Assembly: GCF_018130785.1 (NCBI RefSeq)
Contig: NZ_JAFCJT010000004.1
Span: 43,501 to 107,500 of the forward strand
Reading direction: 5' to 3'
Length of the DNA: 64,000 bases
Origin: Bradyrhizobium liaoningense
GTDB taxonomy: Bacteria; Pseudomonadota; Alphaproteobacteria; Rhizobiales; Xanthobacteraceae
Shown here: piece after piece, positions 44,652 to 53,264 of the stretch
Layout of the letters: each line of letters begins with the position of its first letter
How positions within the stretch are numbered: position 1 is the stretch's first letter
The notes under the pieces: model-generated
Databases searched by the model: none
Seen by the model: the letters and a program-made list of their open reading frames with translations, nothing else
Told to the model about the DNA's origin: nothing
Translations under genes and position numbers: made by a program

Positions 44652-45458
44652 TCAGCGCCTGATATAGACAGGCTTTCGCTTCTCAAGGAAGGCCCTGATG
44701 CCTTCCGAAAATTCCTCGGAGCGACTGCACAGGACCTGATTGCGGTCCTCCATCGCGATGACGGCTTCCAGCGATCCCGCGTCGACGCTCATGTTGAGAC
44801 ATTCCTTTGACAGGCGCAGCCCCACGGGCGAGGCCGTCATCATCGCATCGACATAGGGCGCAGCAGCAGCATCGAGCCCGTCTTCATCGACGACCTCGGA
44901 GACGAGTCCGACCGCGAGCGCGCGTTCGGCGCCGATGAAACGTCCGGTGAGGATCAGCTCGGAGGCGACGGAAACGCCGACAAGCCGCGGCAGAAAGTAG
45001 CTGGTGCCGATGTCGCAGCCGCCAAGGCCGAGCTTGATGAAGGCGCAGTTCATGCGCGCCGATTTCGTCGCGATGCGGATGTCGGACGCAAGCGCCAGCG
45101 CAAACCCGCCGCCGGCCGCCGCGCCCTGCACCAGAGAGATGATCGGCTGCGGACAGCGCCGCATCAGCATCACGATGTCCGCGATGCGCCGTTGCGAATC
45201 CAGGGACTCCGTGACGCCGGGCGGCTCCTGCTGCCCGGCACGGCGCGTCATCGCCGCCTTGAGATCGAGGCCGGCGCAAAAGTTCTTGCCTGCTCCCTTC
45301 AGCACGACGACGCGTGTATCGCGGTTGCGCTGGAGGCTCTGAAAGTAGACGTTGAGCGCATCGATCAGCACAGGATCGAGCGCGTTGAGGTTTTCAGGAC
45401 GATTGAGCGTCACCGTGTCGACGCCGTCGTTGTGCTCGATCAGCAGCGGTTGGGACAT
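44652..45458 (-). CDS. crotonase-fold protein lacking the two hydratase glutamates
   Basis: 268 residues, enoyl-CoA hydratase/isomerase superfamily. The oxyanion-hole segments FCAGLDLK and AAGGGFALAL are present. At the positions of the two catalytic Glu of crotonase it has Ala (GGGFALAL) and Phe (CAFIKLG), but it keeps an Asp in GGCDIGTSYFLPR, at the place of the third acidic residue of dienoyl-CoA isomerase. It therefore may be an isomerase, another crotonase-type reaction or non-catalytic. It lies in the acyl-CoA cluster, 44 bases before the ligase gene. Confidence 0.8.
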   Translation of the reverse strand: MSQPLLIEHNDGVDTVTLNRPENLNALDPVLIDALNVYFQSLQRNRDTRVVVLKGAGKNFCAGLDLKAAMTRRAGQQEPPGVTESLDSQRRIADIVMLMRRCPQPIISLVQGAAAGGGFALALASDIRIATKSARMNCAFIKLGLGGCDIGTSYFLPRLVGVSVASELILTGRFIGAERALAVGLVSEVVDEDGLDAAAAPYVDAMMTASPVGLRLSKECLNMSVDAGSLEAVIAMEDRNQVLCSRSEEFSEGIRAFLEKRKPVYIRR

Positions 45459-45502
45459 GGGAGCGCTCCTGCTTGCCGCCGATCGCGGTGCCGATTGCTG
45501 CG

Positions 45503-45630
45503 CCCTCTCCCCTTGTGGGAGAGGGCATGATCGCTGTGAGCCCAGAGTTCGCTTGGGTGAGGGGTCTGTCTCCGCGGAGAGAACCCCTCATCCGGCGCTT
45601 CGCGCGACCTTCTCCCACAAGGGGAGAAGG
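45503..45630. repeat. palindromic repeat, family 4 (CTCCCCTTGTGGGAGAGGG type)
   Basis: CCCTCTCCCCTTGTGGGAGAGG at the left (a short internal palindrome) mirrors TTCTCCCACAAGGGGAGAAGG at the right in halves CCTTGTGGGAGA / TCTCCCACAAGG. A diverged copy is at 52552-52701. Intergenic. Confidence 0.75.
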
Positions 45631-45652
45631 ACGGCAGCGGAGTACGCCTCTA

Positions 45653-46411
45653 CTACCGCGGCGCCATGCGGATGGCGCCGTCGAGGCGGATGGTCTCACC
45701 GTTGAGCATCGGGTTCTCGACCATATGCACGGCAAGCGCACCGTATTCCTTGGCATCGCCGAGGCGCGAGGGATGCGGCACCTGGGCCCCTAAGCTCTTG
45801 CGGGCTTCCTCGTTCAGACCCATCAGCAGCGGCGTGAAGAACAGGCCGGGCGCGATGGTGTTGACGCGGATCTTCTGGCTGGCGAGGTCGCGCGCGGCCG
45901 GCAGCGTCAGGCCGACGACGCCGCCCTTCGAGGCCGAATAGGCGATCTGGCCGATCTGACCTTCGTACGCGGCAACCGAAGCGGTGTTGATGATGACGCC
46001 GCGCTCTTCACCGACCGGCTCGATGGTGACGAGGCGCTCGGCGAACAGACGCAGGCAGTTGAAGGTGCCGATCAGGTTCACGTTGATGATGCGCGCGAAC
46101 TTTTCGAGCGGATAGACGCCGTCGCGGCCGACGATGCGCTGCGAGCCACCGATGCCGGCGCAGTTCATCAGCACGCGGGCAACGCCATGCGCGGCTTCCG
46201 CCTTCGCGATCGCCGCCTTGATCTGCTCCTCGCTGGTGACGTCGGCATGAAGCGCGACGCCCTTTACCTCGGCGGCGACCTTCTCGGCGTTGTCCTTGTT
46301 CTGGTCGATCACGCCGATCTTGGCGCCCTTGGCCGCCATGGCGCGGGCGGTCGCTTCGCCGAGACCCGAACCACCGCCGGTGATGAGAACGGCTACGTCT
46401 TTCAACTGCAT
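45653..46411 (-). CDS. 3-hydroxyacyl-CoA dehydrogenase, SDR type
   Basis: 252-residue NAD+-dependent SDR of the HSD17B10/FabG2 kind. Cofactor motif TGGGSGLG (11-18), NCAGIG, and the YSASK catalytic Tyr/Lys near residue 160. It would oxidise 3-hydroxyacyl-CoA, the step before the thiolase encoded across the divergent promoter. Confidence 0.86.
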   Translation of the reverse strand: MQLKDVAVLITGGGSGLGEATARAMAAKGAKIGVIDQNKDNAEKVAAEVKGVALHADVTSEEQIKAAIAKAEAAHGVARVLMNCAGIGGSQRIVGRDGVYPLEKFARIINVNLIGTFNCLRLFAERLVTIEPVGEERGVIINTASVAAYEGQIGQIAYSASKGGVVGLTLPAARDLASQKIRVNTIAPGLFFTPLLMGLNEEARKSLGAQVPHPSRLGDAKEYGALAVHMVENPMLNGETIRLDGAIRMAPR

Positions 46412-46465
46412 CGCTTGTACCTTTCCTTGGGCGTTTCTTCTCTAGACTTGAGAGTGATGGCCGGA

Positions 46466-47125
46466 TTATCCGGCCGCGGCAGCTTCCCCGGCTTGCGTGA
46501 GGATGCCGCCGCAGATCAGCGTTTCCATGTGCTTGATGTATTGCCGGCAGACGTCATCGGTGACCGGACCGACGCCGGTCGCGCGAGACATCGCGTGCCG
46601 GCCAAAGAACAGGTGATCGCAGGCGCCGATCAGGCTGGTGTAGAACAGCACCGGATCGGTCGCGCGGAACTCGCCGCGGCTGACGCCCTCAGCGAGCAGC
46701 CGGCGATGAAAATCCAGCAGCGGCGCGACGAAGAATTTTGAGACTTCGTCGGCGGAGCCCGCAACGCTTTCGTGCAGGAGGTAGTGGATCAGCCGGTTCA
46801 TGTAGGGGAACCGATGATAGGCTCGGATGATACCGGCGATATGCAGCCTCAGCTTCGCCGTCGACGTGATCGGCTGCGCCAGCAAATATTCGAGATTGGA
46901 CATCTCGGTCGCGGCATCGCGCGCGAGCAGCGCAAGCAACAGGCCGTCCTTGTTGCCGAAATGATATTTGACCAGTGCGGCATTGGCGCCCGACTTCTGC
47001 GCGATGTCGGAGAGCGAGATCTCGATGGACGAGCGTTCGATCATCAGCTCGCTCGCGGCCACGAGCAATTTCTCTGCCGTGGAATTTTTTCCGCTGGGGA
47101 GCCTGTTCGGTACGCTGGTAGTCAC
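46466..47125 (-). CDS. TetR/AcrR family regulator of the acyl-CoA cluster
   Basis: 219 residues from GTG 47125 (AGGGA upstream; an ATG 8 codons earlier is possible). The N-terminal helix-turn-helix includes ISLSDIAQKSGANAALVKYH, with the TetR-typical YHF motif. The C-terminal domain should bind an acyl-CoA or related ligand. It is divergent from the thiolase gene with an imperfect AT-rich palindrome between them, the usual layout for local autoregulated repression. Confidence 0.87.
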   Translation of the reverse strand: MTTSVPNRLPSGKNSTAEKLLVAASELMIERSSIEISLSDIAQKSGANAALVKYHFGNKDGLLLALLARDAATEMSNLEYLLAQPITSTAKLRLHIAGIIRAYHRFPYMNRLIHYLLHESVAGSADEVSKFFVAPLLDFHRRLLAEGVSRGEFRATDPVLFYTSLIGACDHLFFGRHAMSRATGVGPVTDDVCRQYIKHMETLICGGILTQAGEAAAAG

Positions 47126-47192
47126 GGAAATCCCTGTTCTGCCCCACATGAGCGGGCCGCAGATAAGCCGAAGCAGCGCCTCATCACAAGAG

Positions 47193-47212
47193 TTAATTGA
47201 TCGATTGACTAA
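47193..47212. promoter_or_regulatory. probable TetR operator in the divergent region
   Basis: An imperfect 20-bp palindrome, TTAATTGATC / GATTGACTAA in half-site form (14 of 20 positions symmetric), lies in the 150-base region between the tetR and thiolase starts. Placement supports repression of both directions. Confidence 0.45.
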
Positions 47213-47277
47213 ACGATATCCCGTCCCTTAAATCCGCGCCGACAACCCAATTCAGAACAATCCAGGGAGAGACCGAA

Positions 47278-48450
47278 ATGGCCGAGGCTTACATCGTCGC
47301 CGCTGCGCGTACCGCGGGCGGGCGCAAGGGGGGCCGCCTCGCCGGCTGGCATCCAGCCGATCTCGCCGCGAAAGTGCTGGACGAGCTGGTCGATCGCACC
47401 AAGGTCGATCCCGCCATCGTCGAGGACGTGATCATGGGCTGCGTCATGCAGGTCGGTGAGCAGTCCAACAACGTCGCACGCAACGCGATCATGGCCTCGA
47501 AGCTGCCGGAGAGCGTGCCGGGCACCTCGATCGACCGTCAGTGCGGCTCCTCGCAGCAGGCGCTGCACTTCGCGGCGCAGGCCGTCATGTCCGGCACGAT
47601 GGACGTGGTGATCGCCGCCGGCGTGGAATCAATGACGCGCGTGCCGATGGGCCTGTCCTCGCAGCTTCCGGCCAAGAACGGCTTCGGCAACTACAAGAGC
47701 CCGGGCATCGAGGCGAAGTACCCGAACATCGTGTTCAGCCAGTTCACCGGCGCCGAGATGATGGCGGAGAAGTACGGGTTGTCGAAGGATGATCTCGACG
47801 AGTACTCCTTCAACAGCCATCAGCGCGCGATCGCGGCGACGCAAGCCGGCCACTTCAAGAAGGAGATCGTGCCGCTCGAAATCACCCGCGCCGACGGTAG
47901 CAAGGACACCCACCACATCGACGAAGGCATCCGCTTCGACGCCACGCTCGACGGCATCAAGGGCGTCAAGCTGATCGCCGAGAACGGCAAGCTCACCGCG
48001 GCCAGCGCCAGCCAGATCTGCGACGGCGCCTCCGGTGTGATGGTGGTGAACGAGCGCGGCCTCAAGCAGCTCGGCCTCACACCGCTCGCCCGCATCCATC
48101 ACATGACCATGACCGGCGGCGATCCCGTCATCATGCTCGATGCTCCGCTGCACGCCACCAAGAAGGCACTGGAGAAGGCCGGCATGAAGATCAGCGACAT
48201 CGACCTGTTCGAAGTCAACGAGGCCTTCGCCTCGGTGCCGACCGGCTGGCTGAAGACCACCGGCGCCGATCCGGACAGGCTCAACGTCAATGGCGGCGCC
48301 ATCGCGCTCGGCCATCCGCTCGGCGGCTCCGGCACCAAGCTGATGACGACGCTGGTCCACGCCCTGCACCAGCGCGGCAAGCGTTATGGTCTTCAGACCA
48401 TGTGCGAAGGCGGCGGCATGGCCAATGTGACGATCGTCGAACGACTGTAA
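47278..48450 (+). CDS. acetyl-CoA acetyltransferase (thiolase)
   Basis: 390-residue enzyme. The nucleophile Cys is in DRQCGSSQQAL (about residue 87), the His in IALGHPLGGSG, and the second Cys in TMCEGGG near the C-terminus. It cleaves 3-ketoacyl-CoA, completing the beta-oxidation set with the dehydrogenases, crotonase and SDR across the promoter. Strong ribosome site GGGAGAG. Confidence 0.92.
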   Translation: MAEAYIVAAARTAGGRKGGRLAGWHPADLAAKVLDELVDRTKVDPAIVEDVIMGCVMQVGEQSNNVARNAIMASKLPESVPGTSIDRQCGSSQQALHFAAQAVMSGTMDVVIAAGVESMTRVPMGLSSQLPAKNGFGNYKSPGIEAKYPNIVFSQFTGAEMMAEKYGLSKDDLDEYSFNSHQRAIAATQAGHFKKEIVPLEITRADGSKDTHHIDEGIRFDATLDGIKGVKLIAENGKLTAASASQICDGASGVMVVNERGLKQLGLTPLARIHHMTMTGGDPVIMLDAPLHATKKALEKAGMKISDIDLFEVNEAFASVPTGWLKTTGADPDRLNVNGGAIALGHPLGGSGTKLMTTLVHALHQRGKRYGLQTMCEGGGMANVTIVERL

Positions 48451-48471
48451 GAAGAAAAGCGAAGAACAAAT

Positions 48472-48540
48472 GGCGAGTGGTGAGTGGTGATGGGGAGCGG
48501 CTTCCGCCCCTATCGCCATTCACCGCTCGCCTCTTTTTTT
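48472..48540 (+). terminator. long palindrome with T-run between thiolase and ligase genes
   Basis: An imperfect stem of about 25 bp joins GGCGAGTGGTGAGTGG (48472 on) and CACCGCTCGCC (to 48531), with seven T after it. The T-run ends 11 bases before ATG 48552, so it would end or attenuate transcription between the two genes. Confidence 0.6.
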
Positions 48541-48551
48541 GAGGAAACGCC

Positions 48552-50096
48552 ATGACCCATCCGTCCGTCTACGCCAAGACCACCCCCAACAAGGTCGCCT
48601 ACCAGATGGCCGGCACCGGCAAGGCGATCACCTATCGCGAGCTCGACCAGCTCTCGAACCAGGGCGCGCAGCTTTTCCGCTCGCTCGGCCTGAAGGCCGG
48701 CGACCACATCGCGCTGCTGATGGAAAACCGCCTCGCCTTCATGGAGATCTGCTGGGCGGCGCAACGAAGCGGGCTCTATTACACCGCCATCAGCCGTTAT
48801 CTGAAGCAGGACGAGATCGACTACATCATCGGCGATTGCGGCGCCAAGGTCGTGATCACCACGCCGAAATGCGCCGACCAGATCAAGGCCCTGATCAAGG
48901 GGACCGCAGGCGAGCCGATCTTCTACATGGTCGACGAGCCCCTGCCCGGCTTCCGTTCCTACGATAAGGAAGCGTCCGCACAGCCGACAACGCCGATCGC
49001 GGACGAAGTCGCCGGCTACGACATGCTGTATTCGTCGGGCACCACCGGCCGGCCGAAGGGCATCAAGAAGGCGTTCGAAGGCAATAAGATCGACGTGCCG
49101 AACGCCTTCCTGCGCGTGCTCTGCGCCGACATGTGCGGCATGAACGCCGGGAGCACCTATCTCTCGCCGGCGCCGCTCTATCACGCGGCTCCCTTGCGCT
49201 TCAACATGATGGCGATCGTGCTGGGCGGCACCTCCATCATCATGGAGCATTTCGACGCCGAGGATTTTCTCAGGCTCGTCGAAAAGTACAAGGTGACCCA
49301 GTCACAGCTGGTGCCGACCATGTTCGTGCGCATGCTGAAGCTGCCGGATGAGGTTCGCACCAGGTATAATGTCTCGACGCTGAAAGGCGCGATCCACGCT
49401 GCTGCGCCATGTCCCGTCGACGTGAAAGCAAAAATGATCGAATGGTGGGGGCCGATCCTGATCGAGTACTACGCGGGCTCGGAAGGCAACGGCGTCACCG
49501 TCTGCAACTCGCAGCAATGGCTGGAGCATCGCGGCAGCGTCGGCCGCGCCGTGGTCGGCAAGATCAAGATTCTGGACGAGAACGACGAGGAGCAGCCGGT
49601 GGGCGAGATCGGCACGGTCTATTTCGCCGACGCGCCCGCGTTCACCTATCACAACGACCCCGAGAAGACGAAGAAGGCCTACAACGCCAAGGGATGGTCG
49701 ACGCTCGGCGATGTCGGCTACCTCGACAAGGACGGCTTCCTGTTCCTCACCGACCGCAAGTCCTACATGATCATCTCGGGCGGGGTGAACATCTACCCGC
49801 AGGAGACCGAGGACGTGCTCATCACCCACCCGGAGATTGCCGACGTCGCCGTGTTCGGCGTGCCGAACGAGGAGATGGGCGAAGAGGTGAAGGCGGTGGT
49901 GCAGCCGCACGACATGACGCGCGCCGGCAAGGAGCTCGAGGCCGACCTGATCGCCTACTGCAAGACCCGCCTCTCCGCGATCAAGTGCCCGCGTTCGATC
50001 GATTTCGAAGCCGAGCTGCCGCGCACGCCGACGGGTAAGCTGGTGAAGCGGCATCTGCGGGACAAATATTGGCCGAAGGCGGCGGCGAAGATCTAG
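48552..50096 (+). CDS. acyl-CoA synthetase (AMP-forming)
   Basis: 514-residue ligase. The ATP motif is YSSGTTGRPKGI near residue 160, YAGSEGNG follows near residue 310, and the C-terminal domain has DRKSYMIISGGVNIYPQE and PTGKLVKR (catalytic Lys). It activates a carboxylic acid for the same catabolic cluster. This is the second ligase of the cluster, so two substrates or a mixed substrate pool seem likely. Confidence 0.87.
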   Translation: MTHPSVYAKTTPNKVAYQMAGTGKAITYRELDQLSNQGAQLFRSLGLKAGDHIALLMENRLAFMEICWAAQRSGLYYTAISRYLKQDEIDYIIGDCGAKVVITTPKCADQIKALIKGTAGEPIFYMVDEPLPGFRSYDKEASAQPTTPIADEVAGYDMLYSSGTTGRPKGIKKAFEGNKIDVPNAFLRVLCADMCGMNAGSTYLSPAPLYHAAPLRFNMMAIVLGGTSIIMEHFDAEDFLRLVEKYKVTQSQLVPTMFVRMLKLPDEVRTRYNVSTLKGAIHAAAPCPVDVKAKMIEWWGPILIEYYAGSEGNGVTVCNSQQWLEHRGSVGRAVVGKIKILDENDEEQPVGEIGTVYFADAPAFTYHNDPEKTKKAYNAKGWSTLGDVGYLDKDGFLFLTDRKSYMIISGGVNIYPQETEDVLITHPEIADVAVFGVPNEEMGEEVKAVVQPHDMTRAGKELEADLIAYCKTRLSAIKCPRSIDFEAELPRTPTGKLVKRHLRDKYWPKAAAKI

Positions 50097-50102
50097 AGAT
50101 TT

Positions 50103-50193
50103 CGTAGGGTGGGCAGAGGGGCGAAGCGCCGTGCCCACCATCTCTCCCGATTATGACCGACTGGTGGGCACGCTTCGCTTTGCCTACCCTACG
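50103..50193. repeat. palindromic repeat, family 2
   Basis: CGTAGGGTGGGCA and TGCCTACCCTACG form the ends; GTGCCCACC / GGTGGGCAC nests inside. It is a close relative of 38708-38814. It lies between convergent genes. Confidence 0.8.
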
Positions 50194-50224
50194 GCACCGC
50201 TTCCGGGGCGCGAGACCTTGAGCC

Positions 50225-50767
50225 TCAATCAAACAGACTCGGCGTGTGGTTCACCAGTGCGCCTTCGATCTCGAGCATCTTCAGCTTCGTCACCACGCCG
50301 CCATTCGCCGAGAAGCCGCCGGGCTTGTTGCCGGCCGCCAGCACCCGATGGCAGGGCACGACGATCGGGCACGGGTTGCGGCCGAGCGCCTGGCCGACAT
50401 CGCGCGACAGCTGGACGCCGCCGAGCTGCTTGGCGATGTCGCCATAGGTGATGGTCTTGCCCGGCGGGATGGCGCGGGCGATCTCGTAGACGCCGCGGTT
50501 GAAGTCGGGCACGCCGTCGAGATCGAGCGGAATGTCGGTGAGATCATCCGGCTCGCCCGCAAGCAATTTTGTGATGCGGTCGATCGCCTGCTGGACCTCG
50601 GCGGTCGGCTCGGCCTCGCTGGCGTCAGCGTGGCGCTGGCTGATGCGGGTGCGGATCTTGTCCTCGCCGCCCATCGGCAGTTGCGTGCCGTTGATACCAC
50701 GCGGGCCCCAGGCGATGGCGCAAAGGCCGATCCTGGTGTCGAACAGGGCAAAATGCTGGTCGGTCAT
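50225..50767 (-). CDS. ogt: methylated-DNA--[protein]-cysteine S-methyltransferase
   Basis: 180-residue DNA repair protein that transfers the alkyl group of O6-methylguanine to its own Cys. The active site is IVVPCHRVL, with the Arg-finger/HTH region GDIAKQLGG before it. ATG 50767 is chosen because it starts the globular domain; the open frame runs about 57 codons further without conserved sequence. No Ada-type sensor domain, so it is Ogt-like. Confidence 0.92.
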   Translation of the reverse strand: MTDQHFALFDTRIGLCAIAWGPRGINGTQLPMGGEDKIRTRISQRHADASEAEPTAEVQQAIDRITKLLAGEPDDLTDIPLDLDGVPDFNRGVYEIARAIPPGKTITYGDIAKQLGGVQLSRDVGQALGRNPCPIVVPCHRVLAAGNKPGGFSANGGVVTKLKMLEIEGALVNHTPSLFD

Positions 50768-50906
50768 GGCTTGGTTCCTGAGCTTGCGTCCCCGTCGCAT
50801 GCCCCCATTGTGATCTCCGCCTAAATCTAGGCTTGGAAATAGTTGCGATCCACCCGGTTTCCGGGAATCTTGCACAGGAGTTCCTGCCCCTTCCCGCGAG
50901 TCCAGA

Positions 50907-51725
50907 ATGCAAAGCCTCCACGTCAATGGATACGACATGCCCTATCTCGACGTGGGCGAAGACAGGAGCCGGCCGCCGCTGGTCTGTGTGCATGGCTCGC
51001 TCAATGACTTCCGCATCTGGGGCTGCGTGCTCGGGCCGCTGACGCAGCGGCACCGGGTGATCGCTGTCAGCCTGAGGCACTTCTTCCCGGCAAGATGGGA
51101 CGGCGTCGGCGACACCTACTCGATCGCCCAGCATGTCCAGGACGTCATCGCCTTCATCGAGACGCTCGACCTCGGTCCGGTCGACCTGATGGGCCATTCC
51201 CGCGGCGGGCATATCTGCTTCCGCGCGGCGCAGGCGCGTCCCGATCTGCTGCGGCGGCTGGTCCTGGCCGAGCCGGGCGGCGAGCTCGATGCGAGCCTCG
51301 ATCCGGACTACGTCGGCGGCCCCTCGCCGCTGCTGGCGCGCTTCACGGCCTCGGCGGAGAAGATCGCGGCCGGCGATGTCGACGGCGGCCTTGCCGTGTT
51401 CGTCGACACGCTGGAGGGCGCCGGCACCTGGCCGCGGTTGCCGGCAATGGTGAAGCAGAATCTGCGCGACAACGCCTATACGCTGATCGGCCAGGTCCGC
51501 GACAACCGGCCGCCGTTCTCGAAGGCGGATGCGGAATCGATCAAGATGCCGACGCTGTTCATCCTTGGCGCACGGACCAAGGGCCTGCTGCCGAAAGTGC
51601 TGCATGCGCTTGCCGCGCACGTGCCCTACTCCAGGACGGCGATCATCCCGAACGCGACGCATCCGATGTTCGAGCAGGCGCCGCAGAAATACTCCGAAGT
51701 TGTCCTGGACTTCCTGGCGAGCTGA
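50907..51725 (+). CDS. alpha/beta hydrolase (first of a tandem pair)
   Basis: 272 residues. The oxyanion HG motif is VCVHGSLND, the nucleophile elbow is MGHSRGG (Ser about residue 97), and the final His lies in NATHPMFEQAP. The substrate is unknown. It shares its opening (VNGYDM) and the RHFFP segment with the next gene, 2 bases after its stop. Cytoplasmic. Confidence 0.84.
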   Translation: MQSLHVNGYDMPYLDVGEDRSRPPLVCVHGSLNDFRIWGCVLGPLTQRHRVIAVSLRHFFPARWDGVGDTYSIAQHVQDVIAFIETLDLGPVDLMGHSRGGHICFRAAQARPDLLRRLVLAEPGGELDASLDPDYVGGPSPLLARFTASAEKIAAGDVDGGLAVFVDTLEGAGTWPRLPAMVKQNLRDNAYTLIGQVRDNRPPFSKADAESIKMPTLFILGARTKGLLPKVLHALAAHVPYSRTAIIPNATHPMFEQAPQKYSEVVLDFLAS

Positions 51726-51727
51726 TC

Positions 51728-52540
51728 ATGCAGACATTTCGCGTCAACGGTTACGACATGGCCTATCTCGAAGTCGGCGAGGGCTATCCGCTGGTCTGCG
51801 TGCACGGCACGCTCGGGGATTTCCGCACCTGGTATTCGGTGCTCGGCCCCTTATCGAAGAATCATCGGGTGATCTCGGTCAGCCTGCGGCACTTCTTCCC
51901 CGAGCATTGGGACGCCGTCGGAGACGACTACAAGATGGCGCAGCACGTCGCTGACACGATCGCCTTCATCGAGCAGGTCAAGCCCGGACCGGTCGACCTG
52001 ATGGGCCATTCGCGCGGCGGCCACATCGCCTTCCGCGTCGCGCAGGCGCGGCCTGATCTGTTGCGCAAGCTGGTGCTGGCCGAGCCGGGCGGCGATCTCG
52101 ACGCCAGCCTGCCGGTGCCGGAGGGCACGCCCGCGCATCCGCCGCTCGCCGCTCGCACCGCGCGTTCGGTCGAGATGATCCGCGCCGGCGATCTCGACGG
52201 CGCGCTGCAGAATTTCTACGAGGGCATCGAAGGCGACGGCTCCTGGCGGCGCGTACCGGCAGCCGCCAAGCAACAACTGCGCGACAACACGCTCACCTTC
52301 CTCGGCCAGATCAACGAGCAGCGCAGGCCCTACACGCTCGCGGATGCGCAGGCGATCCGGACGTCGACGCTGCTGATCGGCGGCGGCGCGACCACCGGCA
52401 GCCTCTCTGTGATGTGGCGCGTGCTGGCCGAGCACATCGCAGGCAGCAAGACGGCGGTGATCGAGAATACAGGCCACTGGATGTTCGAGCAGGCACCAAT
52501 GGAGTTCGGCGAGGTCGTGAACAGGTTTCTGGCGGAGTAG
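51728..52540 (+). CDS. alpha/beta hydrolase (second of a tandem pair)
   Basis: 270 residues, clearly paralogous to the preceding gene: VCVHGTLGDF, MGHSRGG and NTGHWMFEQAP. It starts at ATG 51728, two bases after the upstream stop. Divergence in the cap domain (about residues 130-200) suggests different substrates, perhaps successive steps or two isomers. A family-4 repeat follows. Confidence 0.84.
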   Translation: MQTFRVNGYDMAYLEVGEGYPLVCVHGTLGDFRTWYSVLGPLSKNHRVISVSLRHFFPEHWDAVGDDYKMAQHVADTIAFIEQVKPGPVDLMGHSRGGHIAFRVAQARPDLLRKLVLAEPGGDLDASLPVPEGTPAHPPLAARTARSVEMIRAGDLDGALQNFYEGIEGDGSWRRVPAAAKQQLRDNTLTFLGQINEQRRPYTLADAQAIRTSTLLIGGGATTGSLSVMWRVLAEHIAGSKTAVIENTGHWMFEQAPMEFGEVVNRFLAE

Positions 52541-52551
52541 CTCTCTTTCTT

Positions 52552-52701
52552 CCTTCTCCCCTCTTGTCCGCCGAAGCCTTCAGGCGAAGGCGGATGTGGG
52601 AGAAGGATCACATCTGCAAATGAGTCTGCGGAGAAATACCCCTCACCCAAGAGAGTTCGTATCTCCCAGCGGCGCTGCCTTCTCCCGCAAGGGGAGAGGG
52701 C
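52552..52701. repeat. palindromic repeat, family 4, diverged copy
   Basis: The left end CCTTCTCCCCTCTTG and right end CAAGGGGAGAGGG are inverted; an inner pair GTGGGAGAAGG / CCTTCTCCCGC adds to it. It lies between convergent genes. Confidence 0.65.
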
Positions 52702-52709
52702 ACAGAAAC

Positions 52710-53168
52710 TCACACCTTGCAGACACCGACGGGCATCTTGATCGTCGCGTTCAGCCGGTTCCAGACGTTGATCGTCGCGATCGAGAGGATCAACGTTGCG
52801 AGTTCGCGTTCGTCGAAATGCTTGTCGGCCTCCATCCAGATCGTATCCGGCACCGGGTCTTCGCGATCGGCAATGCGTGTGACGGCTTCGGTCAGCGCCA
52901 GCGCGGCGCGCTCGGCGTCGGTGAAATAGGGCGCATCGCGCCAGGCCGACACCGCGAACAGCCGCTCGTCGGTCTCGCCCAGCTTGCGGGCGATCTTCGG
53001 ATGCATGTCGACGCAGACGCTGCAGCCATTGATCTGGCTGGCGCGCAGGTGCACCAGTTCCAGGAGCTTTTCCGGCAGGCCCTGCTTGGTCAAATTGCCG
53101 AGGGATTGAAGGTGGTTCATGGCCTCAGGCAGGACCATGACGGGGTGGTTCATGCGCGCATGCATCAT
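52710..53168 (-). CDS. AhpD-like carboxymuconolactone decarboxylase family protein
   Basis: 152 residues. The redox motif is CSVC (49-52) with H56, in the AhpD pattern C-x2-C-x3-H, and conserved Glu residues precede it. Expected activity is thiol-dependent peroxidase/reductase. ATG 53168 has GGAG upstream. It is divergent from an ECF41 sigma gene, the classic partner arrangement, with an ECF41-type promoter of its own. Confidence 0.88.
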   Translation of the reverse strand: MMHARMNHPVMVLPEAMNHLQSLGNLTKQGLPEKLLELVHLRASQINGCSVCVDMHPKIARKLGETDERLFAVSAWRDAPYFTDAERAALALTEAVTRIADREDPVPDTIWMEADKHFDERELATLILSIATINVWNRLNATIKMPVGVCKV

Positions 53169-53201
53169 CTTGCGTCTCCGTTGGGGAATTTCGACGGTTC
53201 C

Positions 53202-53228
53202 GGTCACATCGACCGGATTGGCTTCGTC
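53202..53228 (+). promoter_or_regulatory. ECF41-type promoter of the sigma gene
   Basis: GGTCACA (53202-53208), a 16-base spacer and CGTC (53225-53228). It is close to the published ECF41 pattern TGTCACA with CGTC. It predicts a transcript start about 30 bases before ATG 53265. Confidence 0.65.
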
Positions 53229-53236
53229 ATGGGCAT

Positions 53237-53263
53237 GACGGATCGCGATGTGGGAGTGTGACC
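53237..53263 (-). promoter_or_regulatory. ECF41-type promoter of the AhpD-like gene
   Basis: On the minus strand, GGTCACA (53263-53257), 16 bases and CGTC (53240-53237), identical in both boxes and spacing to the sigma-gene promoter. The two sites sit face to face within 62 bases. Confidence 0.65.
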
Positions 53264-53264
53264 G

